A DNA stretch of 64,000 bases from JBBSJZ01 sp041739875 (GTDB lineage Bacteria; Planctomycetota; Planctomycetia; Pirellulales; Pirellulaceae). Below, piece after piece: positions 36,101 through 43,632 of this stretch (position 1 is the first letter of the stretch; every line of letters starts with the position of its first letter). The stretch spans positions 8,393 to 72,392 of the forward strand of contig JBGSNA010000046.1 in assembly GCA_041739875.1 (NCBI GenBank), written 5' to 3'. Made by a program: the position numbers and the translations under genes. The notes beneath the pieces were generated by a model. It did no database searches, was not told the DNA's origin, and saw only the letters and a program-made list of their open reading frames with translations.

Positions 36101-36375
36101 TCGCGAAGTTGTGACAAATCCGGTCCAAGCAACTTCGCACCGTCACCGGCCGTATGACACTGGGTGCAACTCAGCCCTTGTCTGTGAAACAGAACAGCGC
36201 CTCGGGTCGGGTCGCCCAAGACCCGGGCATAACGTGTGATCTCGTCCGTCGACCGCGCCGAAAGTCTCATTTCCATCGTCGGCGGTGGCGCAGCTTGTGA
36301 GATGCTAACCGCCTCGCAAATGGCGAAAACTACACCAAAAGCAAGCAGCGCATGGACGGAATTCTGTCGATTCAT
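33124..36375 (-). CDS. Di-haem cytochrome / DUF6797 / beta-propeller protein
   Basis: 1083 residues with a signal peptide (to about residue 29, SQAAPPP). The first haem motif is CTQCHTAGDGAKLLGPDL near residue 69, in the form found in planctomycete haem-binding domains; the next 130 residues (ILQPSQVVSKGYETESLLLESG) belong to that domain. A second cytochrome c follows with CVNCHGTQDEAGSLPNALR near residue 245. A DUF6797-like region (about 340-680) comes next, then a glucose/sorbosone-dehydrogenase-like propeller (about 690-960; RIASGLFQPLGIKLVDGKIF, FAMGLQADADGNLYYAKSAR, GFRAANGVCLNPDGSFFVTD) and a final beta domain. The order suggests a secreted dehydrogenase that passes electrons to its own haems; the substrate is unknown. 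Confidence 0.87.
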   Translation of the reverse strand: MNRQNSVHALLAFGVVFAICEAVSISQAAPPPTMEMRLSARSTDEITRYARVLGDPTRGAVLFHRQGLSCTQCHTAGDGAKLLGPDLSQLRERATYQHVIESILQPSQVVSKGYETESLLLESGRVVVGMIRSVTDDELIVVVPGEEQPLRIVINDIDARSPAGSMMPTGLINQLSDEQEFYDLVSYLVELGLGGPENASLLQPAAALLVPPPLPEYESDLDHAGIITSWDIKSRKRGQELYLGLCVNCHGTQDEAGSLPNALRFASGVFKNGSDPFSIYKTITHGFKMMLPQRQLVPQQKYDVIHYLREEYLKPHNTSQYTSVDNAYLASLPKGKLRGPEPIQSEPWREMDYGPFLISSYEIKGPKTGERPGISKEENRLAALEGRPPREVWPPETNFAYKGIAIRLDEGPGGVAAGSHWLALDHDTLRIAGAWCGRGFTDWRGILFNGNHVVTPRTVDELHFASLPGPGWAHPITGSFVDPRMLGKDGRAYGPLPRDWAQYKGLYKHGDRVIVSYTVGDAGVLESHAVETRENATIWTRTLNVGQSTHDLVVRVAPETMVTSVVGESLSIENESGFSILRIAAERTPIRFQLRISRADVNPTFLTASMDKVEDLSLLVHGGPAQWPEIQHTNAEIGRDEGPFAVDTLTRPTENPWKSRLRMSGLDFFDDGHRLVACCCDGDVWIVDGIDDLTGSLSWKRIASGLFQPLGIKLVDGKIFVTCRDQIVVLNDLNGDLETDFYECFNNDHQVTDHFHEFAMGLQADADGNLYYAKSARHARDSLVPQHGTLLRVSADGTETKILANGFRAANGVCLNPDGSFFVTDQEGHWNPMNRINRVTEGGFYGNMYSYGAPADSSDGAMETPLCWPNKSFDRSPSELLWVNSKAWGPLNGSLLNLSYGYGKVFLVPHEKVGGVWQGGMCELPIAQFPTGVMRARFHPGNGQMYACGMNAWGSDQSESPGGLYRIRYTGADSLLPIGLAATNDGMTITFTEPVDEQSASDPKNYLVDTWALKRTANYGSDRYDEQSLTIDSVVVSEDRRSVTLRLPQIRPTWCMQISYKLRSDNGKAFTGTIQNTVHQLAQ

Positions 36376-36575
36376 TCTGTTCAGCCAAAAGGTTCCGGCG
36401 AGGCACGGGCGGGGTTGGATCTACGCGAAATTTCCCAATTTGTATTGTGTTGCATCGAGCTCCGCGATTATCCACCCTAGGAGCGTAATCAAATCGAACA
36501 AGCGGGTTGCTAATTTAGACTGGTTTTCGAAGTGGCTCTTGTTCACAAGACGTGACGCAATATACACCCGCAATC

Positions 36576-37523
36576 ATGCAAATGCCTCATATCCACCGAA
36601 TTTTGCTCGCTTGCGTGCCCGTCGCCGTGCTATCGGTATGTTGCCTCGCCCAGACTCCGACGCCTGAAGAATGGGCGCCGTCCGAGTCTCTTGAGGAAAC
36701 TGTGGAGTTCGACGAGGCCTTGCCCGAGATTGAGCTCGCTAGATTCAAGAAGCAAGCCTTGCAAAGCATCTCCGTATCAACGGGATACATGGCGGATGTG
36801 AACGGCAGTGACTTGAACAGCACGTTTCTCGAGGCGTCGATAGGAAGCGGCATACCGCTGGGCAACTTTGAGAACATCGTCGGCGTGAAACCCGGGTTTC
36901 GTGTCGATTGGATCCAAGCCGATGCAACGATTGATATTCCCAGAGAGCTGTACCAATTCGAGCTTCAATTCTTTTACCGCCGACCATTGACTGAGCGGTT
37001 GTCTGCGATCGCAGTTATCGCCCCGTCCATTCGCAGCGACTTGACTACGAGTGACGATGCCTTCCGCGTGTTTGCTTTGGGGCTTTTGAATTGGGAGTAC
37101 ATTCCTGAGCGACTCGTTCTCTCCGGCGGCGTCGTCTATCTTGGTCGAGCCGATTTACCCGTGTTGCCAGCACTCGGTGTGACTTGGACTCCCAGTAACA
37201 AAACAAAGCTTGAATTACGATTTCCGTCTTCGTTGCTTTCGTATCGACTTGCAAAAGATGGCGGGCAGAGCGAGACATGGGCGTACCTTTCCGCTGGTCT
37301 CGGAGGAAACACTTGGTCCATCACACGCAATTCATCCGCCACAGACGAACTTTCACTTCGCGATTTTCGACTGACCTTGGGCCTCAACAAACTTCTCGAC
37401 GGCGGCGGTGGTTGGTTTATTGAGACTGGATATGCATTCGCACGACGGATCGAGTACGAACGTGACGCGTCGGTCGTCAACCTCGGCGATGGATTTCTGG
37501 TTCAAGGCGGATGGAGATATTAA
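36576..37523 (+). CDS. Outer-membrane beta-barrel protein, DUF6268-like
   Basis: 315 residues from the ATG at 36576 (ATG 36582 and GTG 36552 also in frame). A signal peptide (HRILLACVPVAVLSVCCLAQ) precedes an acidic stretch and then alternating strands with aromatic residues at their ends, finishing in ...LVQGGWRY, which ends in an aromatic residue as outer-membrane barrels do. Motifs such as PGFRVDWIQADATIDIPREL and PVLPALGVTWTPSNKTKLEL resemble the DUF6268 family. The function is unknown; a pore or structural role in the outer membrane is plausible. It is divergent from the DUF6797 gene with 200 bases between. Confidence 0.72.
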   Translation: MQMPHIHRILLACVPVAVLSVCCLAQTPTPEEWAPSESLEETVEFDEALPEIELARFKKQALQSISVSTGYMADVNGSDLNSTFLEASIGSGIPLGNFENIVGVKPGFRVDWIQADATIDIPRELYQFELQFFYRRPLTERLSAIAVIAPSIRSDLTTSDDAFRVFALGLLNWEYIPERLVLSGGVVYLGRADLPVLPALGVTWTPSNKTKLELRFPSSLLSYRLAKDGGQSETWAYLSAGLGGNTWSITRNSSATDELSLRDFRLTLGLNKLLDGGGGWFIETGYAFARRIEYERDASVVNLGDGFLVQGGWRY

Positions 37524-37577
37524 AACCTTCCAGTTGCTACCGCCAAACCAATGCGAATGGCAGGCAACCACCAAGCT

Positions 37578-37859
37578 TTAATCTTCGCGGCTTGTGATCT
37601 CAATCAGGTGATAGCCGAACTGAGTCTTGATTGGACCGTGAACTTTGTTCAACTCACCGCTAAACACCACTTTGTCAAATTCCTTGACCATCTGGCCTGG
37701 TCGGAACGTGCCTAGATCACCTCCCGATTGTCCTGAGGGGCATGCCGAAAACTCTTTTGCAACCGCAGCGAAATCCGCTCCACGCTCGATGTTTTCCTTC
37801 AGGTCCTGACAAGCTTCTTCTAGTTCAACAAGGATGTGTCGGGCGCTCGCAGTTGCCAT
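37578..37859 (-). CDS. ppiC: Parvulin-type peptidyl-prolyl isomerase
   Basis: 93 residues from the ATG at 37859, exactly the length of the small cytoplasmic parvulin PpiC of E. coli. It interconverts cis and trans prolyl bonds. The order ARHILVELEEACQDLKENIE, ADFAAVAKEFSACPSGQSGG, DLGTFRPGQMVKEFDKVVFS and TQFGYHLIEITSRED gives the catalytic His pair, Cys and the Phe-Gly-Tyr-His-Leu end of the fold. There is no signal peptide. Longer upstream readings exist but would add an unrelated basic N-terminus. It is divergent from the acetyltransferase with 181 bases between, where an imperfect 16-bp tandem repeat lies (37874-37905). Confidence 0.9.
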   Translation of the reverse strand: MATASARHILVELEEACQDLKENIERGADFAAVAKEFSACPSGQSGGDLGTFRPGQMVKEFDKVVFSGELNKVHGPIKTQFGYHLIEITSRED

Positions 37860-38040
37860 GCCTACTCTCTGGGTTTTGATTGGATTGAATTTTGATTGGA
37901 TCAGGTTTTTTGATCTGGCAACTCTCGTCACCGTCTCGTTGTTGGCATATCCTCGCTTGCCAGGTCCAACTCGCAAACCCCGCTTCCCCGAAAAAAATCG
38001 AATCACCTCGACCGAGCCCCATCAACAAGCAAACTCAACG

Positions 38041-38550
38041 ATGAACGAAATTTCGGTTGCCGACCTCGCTGTGCCCGAGCACGCCCGTGCAGTCATTGCA
38101 CTCTTGGATGCTTACGCCAAAGACATCATGGGCGGCGGAAAGGAATTGTCGGAGTATGCGAAAACAAATCTCATCTCCGAGCTTCGACAGCGACCGGAAT
38201 GTTGCGTCATCTTGGCGTGGAAGCATGAGGAGCCAGCGGGACTTGCGATTTGCTTTGGTGGTTTCTCGACGTTCTCGTGCAAGCCAACCCTCAATATTCA
38301 TGACTTGGTTGTTGCGCCGAAATTTCGCGGTCAAGGTTTGTCGATGGCCATGCTTGAGACGATCGAATCCGTAGCTAGGGAACGCAAGTGCTGCAAGCTC
38401 ACCCTCGAAGTTCTCGAAGGCAATACGGTAGCCCAGCGGGTTTACAAGAATTTTGGTTTTGCGAGTTACGAGTTGGATCCAACGATGGGGCGTGCGCTGT
38501 TCTTTGAGAAAAAACTGAACGACGACTCCACGTTGACAAATCGTGAGTGA
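38041..38550 (+). CDS. GNAT-family N-acetyltransferase
   Basis: 169 residues from the ATG at 38041. The acetyl-CoA-binding core is clear: LNIHDLVVAPKFRGQGLSMA, where the Arg-Gly-Gln-Gly loop holds the pyrophosphate, followed by LTLEVLEGNTVAQRVYKNFG and FASYELDP, the usual end of the fold. It transfers an acetyl group to an amine; nothing in the sequence or neighbours tells the acceptor. It shares an upstream region with ppiC and converges on the M50 peptidase gene, with a weak 5-bp hairpin (38568-38581) between the stops. Confidence 0.87.
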   Translation: MNEISVADLAVPEHARAVIALLDAYAKDIMGGGKELSEYAKTNLISELRQRPECCVILAWKHEEPAGLAICFGGFSTFSCKPTLNIHDLVVAPKFRGQGLSMAMLETIESVARERKCCKLTLEVLEGNTVAQRVYKNFGFASYELDPTMGRALFFEKKLNDDSTLTNRE

Positions 38551-38594
38551 GCAATCGATAACACGCGTTCCTCGACAGGAATCGTTCTCTCCGC

Positions 38595-40760
38595 CTACAA
38601 GCTCAAGGACTCGCCCAGAAAGCGGGCGGCGCGGTTGAAGATCGACATTGAAGCGACTTGAATTCTTGCTCGAGCGACAAGGCGAACGGGTAGCCCATCA
38701 CCACTTGACCCGAGCTCGACACGAACCAAATAGCGAGGCGAGGGCTTCGAGACATTCACGGTTGCTGTGTTCTTTGCTTCGAAGCTAGCGATCGGTTCGC
38801 CAACACGCTCAACCGGCGAGTCTGCGACCGCAGATACCTTGCCCGTGATTGATCCGCCCGGCCAACTGTCAACCAGCAATGTGACGTCTTGCCCACGCTT
38901 TACGAGCGCAACGTCCTGCTCTCGCACTAAAACCATTGCCTCTCTTTTGCTTGGATCACCAACAATGCAAATCTCTGTACCGCTTTCCAACCAAGCTCCT
39001 TGATTGGCCCAGTCAAGCGGAGTGCCGGACCACGAACGCACGAGTCGCAAGTCCATCGGCGCTGCCGTAATGGTAGGTGGCGAAAAAATAACGCCATCGA
39101 TCGGAGCGAGAATCGTCAAGTCAGCTGCCTCGGATTCTCGCAGTAGTCTTCGCCCCCGTGCTTCTTCGAGCTTCTTCTCCAACATGGGCAATTTGTTTGA
39201 CAGACTTGCATCGGCTGTACGTTGGCGCCGAACCGATTCAAGCTGGCTCTCGAGCCGCTCGCATTCCTTGCGACTTTCCAAAAGCTCTCGCGCGATGGAA
39301 AAGCTTTTGAGCTTGGCAACGACATCGCCGCGACGTATCGACGTTCCGCTTTCGACGGCGTGTTCAATGTGTGAAGCGATTGGCGTCACGACGGTCACCG
39401 CTTCGCTCGCTTCGATCGACATTGGCGCGGTAACGTGGTGAGACAACGGAATGTTCGCAATCGCCAATAGAACTAAGCAAGTACCCAGCACCGCCAACCG
39501 TGGACGTTGTGGTGCTAAGCTTGCTCGACGAGTACTGCGGCTCGGTGGCGAAAGAACTTTGCGAACACTTCGGTAAACAACCATAGCCACAATCGCGAGC
39601 AACATCATGCCCACAAATCCACCAACCTCAATTCTCTCGGCCGCGAGATAAACCATCCAGAGTACTGTGGCGTAAAGCGACCATCGATAAACCGTGCTTG
39701 CGATCCAGTATCCAAAAAGCAAAACGGGTCGAAACGCTCTTGTGTTCTCATGGGATCGCGTGACTGTAGGCTGTCCCCATAAAAAACGACGCGCCATTGT
39801 TGAAGCCGTATGTCCAGACTCCGCAGCTAAGTTGGGGATCCCAAGCAAATCTGAAGCAATGTAGTAGCCGTCGTATCGGAGCAAGGGATTGCCGTTGAGC
39901 AACACCGTAGAAACGGAACAGACCGCGATCACCATGACACATAGATCACGAAGTGGCCCATCGATCGTAACAAGCCAAACCAACACAGCTGCGGAAGCAA
40001 TGGCCACTTCCGCCATCATCCCAGCGCCAGAAACAACGATCCGCTTCCAGCGTTCTCGAATCGTCCATACATCCGACACGTCACAGTACAGACATGGTAC
40101 TCCGACGAGCAGCATCAACCCCATCTCACGACACTCACCACCGAAATGTCGACAGGCAATCGCATGAGCTAGTTCATGCACAACCTTGGTCCCCGCAATC
40201 ACAAAAAGAATAACGCTCACATTCCCGAATCCGAGCCGTGAAGCTGCGATGGTCACGTGCTCGGCGAGCTCAGCAAAGTGAATGAGGGATAACAGGGCTG
40301 CAACGACAACCAAGATCGCAACTGTCCCGACGGCAAAATGCGAAAACAGCGGACGGCATACGGGGGCCAACACCGCCAACAAGCGATCCGGGTTCAACCC
40401 AGGCAAACGAATGGCGAGCGGATGTCGCCACCAACTAGCGGCGCTTGGATTGGAATTCAATTTTCGTCTGCCGAACTCGCCAGCAACCAGCAATCCTTTA
40501 TCGCGAACACCGGCAAAGAAACGAAGAACCGCCTCGCTCGAAATATACTCTGGCGCAAAGCGTCTCGAGCATTCACGCGAAATCTCAGCCAACGTTCGTT
40601 TTCCGTTGGCAAGCAAGAGCATTGTGTGCTCTTGTTGATTGAAATACAGAAACTCTCGCGATAAAGGGTCTTTCACTACCCACATTCGATCGTTGCCGAG
40701 ACAGACCTCTCGCTGAACTAAATCAGGACGCAGCCAAAGCTTCCGGTGCGAAATACTCAC
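38595..40760 (-). CDS. PqqD-like / M50 site-2-type peptidase / HlyD adaptor fusion
   Basis: 721 residues, GTG start. Residues 1-95 resemble a PqqD-type peptide-binding winged helix (RKLWLRPDLVQREV ... YFNQQEHTMLLL ... GKRTLAEI). A polytopic M50 domain follows (about 135-450, some seven hydrophobic segments) with HELAH at 195-199 and NPLLRYDGYY at 291-300, giving two His, Glu and Asp for the zinc site. Residues about 470-700 form a HlyD-like arm: a lipoyl-type half (VESGTSIRRGDVVAKL), a coiled coil (520-575) and the second half (LTILAPIDGVIF). It thus joins an intramembrane protease to a periplasmic adaptor. The GTGA overlap with the upstream HlyD gene shows translational coupling. Related fusions are associated with peptide maturation and export; no substrate peptide or ATPase is seen here. 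Confidence 0.85.
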   Translation of the reverse strand: MSISHRKLWLRPDLVQREVCLGNDRMWVVKDPLSREFLYFNQQEHTMLLLANGKRTLAEISRECSRRFAPEYISSEAVLRFFAGVRDKGLLVAGEFGRRKLNSNPSAASWWRHPLAIRLPGLNPDRLLAVLAPVCRPLFSHFAVGTVAILVVVAALLSLIHFAELAEHVTIAASRLGFGNVSVILFVIAGTKVVHELAHAIACRHFGGECREMGLMLLVGVPCLYCDVSDVWTIRERWKRIVVSGAGMMAEVAIASAAVLVWLVTIDGPLRDLCVMVIAVCSVSTVLLNGNPLLRYDGYYIASDLLGIPNLAAESGHTASTMARRFLWGQPTVTRSHENTRAFRPVLLFGYWIASTVYRWSLYATVLWMVYLAAERIEVGGFVGMMLLAIVAMVVYRSVRKVLSPPSRSTRRASLAPQRPRLAVLGTCLVLLAIANIPLSHHVTAPMSIEASEAVTVVTPIASHIEHAVESGTSIRRGDVVAKLKSFSIARELLESRKECERLESQLESVRRQRTADASLSNKLPMLEKKLEEARGRRLLRESEAADLTILAPIDGVIFSPPTITAAPMDLRLVRSWSGTPLDWANQGAWLESGTEICIVGDPSKREAMVLVREQDVALVKRGQDVTLLVDSWPGGSITGKVSAVADSPVERVGEPIASFEAKNTATVNVSKPSPRYLVRVELGSSGDGLPVRLVARARIQVASMSIFNRAARFLGESLSL

Positions 40761-41899
40761 GGCTTTGGTTCCCTAGCCACCTTCGACTTCAAACCCAATC
40801 GCATTCCAGGAAGCACATCGACGTTTGGATTTTCGAACTCAACCCAGAACGCGACCTCTCCGTTGACTACATCGACCTCGGGATTGATGAAGACGATCTT
40901 CCCGTCTCGCTCAATCGACGAATGGTCCTCGCTACCCGTGACGATCGAAAGTGTTACATCGCGATTGTTGCGAAGACGTTGCAACTTGCTTAGCGGCACA
41001 AAACCTTCCGCGCGAAGTCGGTTGACACGAATCACTCGAGCGATGGGTTCACCAGCCGTGACCCAATCGCCGGCTTTGCGATACAGCTCAACCACAACAC
41101 CATCCAGCGGTGATGCGACGCGAAGCTTCGATACGGTGAGCTCCGCTAATGTCGCTTGCTGCTGGTGCAGCAGCACTTGTAACTCAGATAGTTTCTTGTC
41201 GGCCTGAGTCTGTGCGAGTTCGATTTGTGACCGATCGACGGCTAGCTCCAACCCATGAGCCGCTTCCGTTTCTGCCGTCGCGTTGAGAGCATCAAGTTCA
41301 CGTTCGAACCCAGCTTGTCTGGTCTCGAGTCGCGATTTCTCATGTGACAAACGTAAGCCATCAATTTCCGACTTTGAAACACTGTCAACAAACTGGAGCC
41401 TTGCTTGTATGGCCCGATCCAATTCGTTCTTCGCAACCGCTTCGGCTTTGGACGATGCTTCCACCCGAACGCCATTCTCTCCTTTGCGCTTCGCAATCTC
41501 CAGCAAAATGGATTGCTGTTTCGCACGTTGCTGTTCCTCCGCCAACTTCTTTTCTGCCAAGTTAACAGTGCGATCATGCTCTGCACGCCATTGCGTTATC
41601 TCTAATTGAGTGGTCATCAGTGATTGCTCGATGATGGCCTTTCGATCATCGAGCTTCGCGATCGTTTGACCGTTGGTCACAGCGTGGCCTTCCTGGACGA
41701 GCAATTCCGCGACGATTCCGGTCTCAGCAGACGGGACTTCGACGCTGTCAATGAGCGTCACAATGAGCTCATCGACAACTAGTGGTTCATCCGCACTCGT
41801 GGCGTTGATGCTCAATAGCCATGTCAATGCAAAGGTCAAAAGTTTGCAGGGAAAGAACCCTAATACACTGTGATCGTTTCGTTGTGTTGTTTGTTCCAT
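40757..41899 (-). CDS. HlyD-family periplasmic adaptor protein
   Basis: 380 residues from the ATG at 41899, six bases after the upstream stop; another ATG at 41929 would overlap the upstream gene. A signal or anchor helix (about 15-36, ending NATSADEP) precedes the membrane-fusion fold: lipoyl half-motif (PSAETGIVAELLVQEGHAVT, NGQTIAKLDDRKAI), a long coiled coil (about 85-245) rich in Glu, Lys, Gln and Ala, then the return half (LRVASPLDGVVVELYRKAGD) and a beta barrel. It should bridge an inner-membrane partner and a TolC-type channel. It is the middle gene of the minus-strand trio and overlaps the M50 fusion by four bases. Confidence 0.88.
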   Translation of the reverse strand: MEQTTQRNDHSVLGFFPCKLLTFALTWLLSINATSADEPLVVDELIVTLIDSVEVPSAETGIVAELLVQEGHAVTNGQTIAKLDDRKAIIEQSLMTTQLEITQWRAEHDRTVNLAEKKLAEEQQRAKQQSILLEIAKRKGENGVRVEASSKAEAVAKNELDRAIQARLQFVDSVSKSEIDGLRLSHEKSRLETRQAGFERELDALNATAETEAAHGLELAVDRSQIELAQTQADKKLSELQVLLHQQQATLAELTVSKLRVASPLDGVVVELYRKAGDWVTAGEPIARVIRVNRLRAEGFVPLSKLQRLRNNRDVTLSIVTGSEDHSSIERDGKIVFINPEVDVVNGEVAFWVEFENPNVDVLPGMRLGLKSKVAREPKP

Positions 41900-41904
41900 G
41901 TTTC

Positions 41905-43389
41905 TTACCAACTCAAGCCTCTCCACCATTGGACCACGCCACGAAAGCAGACGAAACCAAGCGAGTGTTCGCCGCAGTTCACCTGGGCAACGACGGTAGC
42001 TCCACTTCGAATCGCTTGAGGTTCGCTCTCGGGTAGCACGCTCTTGGGTAGCACGAGCGATGCACGGACGACGGATTCGCCCTTCGCATTCAAATGCGCC
42101 ACATTGTCAATTTGCTCTAATATGCCTGAGTAAGTCGTTGTGGCGTCGGATCGAAGTCTCACGCGACACACGCATGGTTTCCTTTGTTGTGCTGCTAGGA
42201 TGTAACCCATTTGTTTGTCCGGAATATCGAGCTCAACGGTCCAACCAGCGTTGGGAGTGACAACGTCCATCAGGAATTGCCCTCTCGAGACTGGCCGTGA
42301 CTCGAACGCTTGTTGCAATTCCCAGCCATCAACGCGACCATCGATTGGGCTCTTCACCAACAACGCGTCACGTTCGGTAAGTATGAGCTCAGCTTGTTGT
42401 TGAAGACCCGCGATCTCGGTGCGAAGCGATTGTTCCTCAATCGACAAGCTCGAATCACGATCCCGACCGCGGAGCGACAGGAGTGCATCGAGACGCGCTT
42501 GTGCCGTCGCCATACTCGATTGAGTGGCTTGCTCAAGAAGATCCAATTCCGGACTGCGAATCGTCACCAGAGGTTGACCTGCGACGACGTGATCGCCGCC
42601 GCTCACGCGAACACTTGAAACGACGCCGTCGTGTGGCGCGAAAACATGACGTTTCTGAGTCGCCGTCATGACGCCCTCGACGGGGATCTCGAGATCCATC
42701 GGGACAAATATTCCAGCCATGACGACTAGTGCTACGATCAACCCGCCCGACGTCATCTTGAAAGATGTTGCCGCGCTTGTCCAGCGACTGACGATCGCAT
42801 CCCAACCTCCATTATCGCGATCGAGCGCATTAGACGTTGCGTGCGAAAGCGGCTCACGAAAAGACTCAAGCAGAGTGTGAATGGGTGTTTTCGGAGTCTC
42901 GCAAACGCGGAAGCGTTCCAGGACGATGAACCCGATCGGATCATGCGAATCGGGATGTTCAACCCGCTCAATGTGCAACACGCGGGTGCCGGAATCGACG
43001 AGGTAATCTTCGAGTTCGGATGCCGAAAACTCTGGTGTGGAACCAGAACCCAGTTCATAAGTCAGTGCTGAGCCGCTTGCTAGCACTCGTGTACTCAATC
43101 GCTCCAGCAATCGGGCTTGACGCGTTCTACGATCCACCTTTGGCTGAGTGGACGTGGCAACCAGAATACAGCTCGACGATTGCACTCTCAGCAGACTGAC
43201 GCGATCGACCGCAATCTCGCTAGCAATCGTTGAGGTGATGGCGGCGAACGAATCGGAAACGGTAACGCCTCGATGCAACCGCGCCAGCACTGAGTCCCGA
43301 CGCTGAGTCTCGTGCGAAAGGATACCCACCTCTCCGCCAGCCCTCATGTTGCTGGCAATTCGTTCGGCTGGAGTTTTAAAGGCAGTCAT
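41905..43389 (-). CDS. GAF-like sensor fused to HlyD-type adaptor
   Basis: 494 residues from the ATG at 43389. Residues about 25-185 look like a GAF domain (RDSVLARLHRGVTVSDSFAA, DRVSLLRVQSSSCILVATST, DPIGFIVLERF), presumably cytoplasmic. One transmembrane helix lies at about 213-232 (GGLIVALVVMAGIFVPMDLE). The periplasmic remainder is a HlyD fold: EGVMTATQKRHVFAPHDGVV and GDHVVAGQPLVTI, a short coiled coil with the sequence SSLSIEEQSLRTEIAGLQQQ, the return half LVKSPIDGRVDG and a barrel. An in-frame 15-bp duplication lies in its C-terminal part (LPKS-VLPES, 42025-42054). A cytoplasmic sensor joined to an adaptor is unusual and suggests ligand- or redox-gated export. It is the first gene of the trio. 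Confidence 0.8.
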   Translation of the reverse strand: MTAFKTPAERIASNMRAGGEVGILSHETQRRDSVLARLHRGVTVSDSFAAITSTIASEIAVDRVSLLRVQSSSCILVATSTQPKVDRRTRQARLLERLSTRVLASGSALTYELGSGSTPEFSASELEDYLVDSGTRVLHIERVEHPDSHDPIGFIVLERFRVCETPKTPIHTLLESFREPLSHATSNALDRDNGGWDAIVSRWTSAATSFKMTSGGLIVALVVMAGIFVPMDLEIPVEGVMTATQKRHVFAPHDGVVSSVRVSGGDHVVAGQPLVTIRSPELDLLEQATQSSMATAQARLDALLSLRGRDRDSSLSIEEQSLRTEIAGLQQQAELILTERDALLVKSPIDGRVDGWELQQAFESRPVSRGQFLMDVVTPNAGWTVELDIPDKQMGYILAAQQRKPCVCRVRLRSDATTTYSGILEQIDNVAHLNAKGESVVRASLVLPKSVLPESEPQAIRSGATVVAQVNCGEHSLGFVCFRGVVQWWRGLSW

Positions 43390-43436
43390 CAACGGAAAAC
43401 AGACAAGAGACTCGATACAAACAAAATCGTTCGACG

Positions 43437-43456
43437 CGTCCCTATTCTAGCCAAAA
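43437..43456 (-). promoter_or_regulatory. Probable promoter of the GAF-HlyD operon
   Basis: Read on the minus strand: TTTTGGCTAGAATAGGGACG, with TAGAAT as -10 box about 55 bases before the ATG. The same GGCTAGAATAGG core occurs upstream of the cytochrome/DUF1553 gene at 21.19 kb. No convincing -35 box was seen at 17 bases. Confidence 0.4.
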
Positions 43457-43632
43457 CAACGAGTTTCTCTTCGCATTTCCAGTATGTTTCACGGCGGTGG
43501 GTGGCGGGTGGCAGGTTTTCTGACGGATTGAGTGGACGCGAAGGGTACGAATGTACGAATTATTCCTACATTGCGCATCGTGCCGATTGTAGGACACTGC
43601 GCCAAAACGTTTCTCCTGAATGTGACTTCGCG

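Noticed and set aside
40757..41929. Longer reading of the HlyD gene from the ATG at 41929
   Set aside because: It overlaps the upstream gene by 25 bases and adds residues before the signal helix. The ATG at 41899 gives a normal signal and tight spacing, though the longer form is not excluded.
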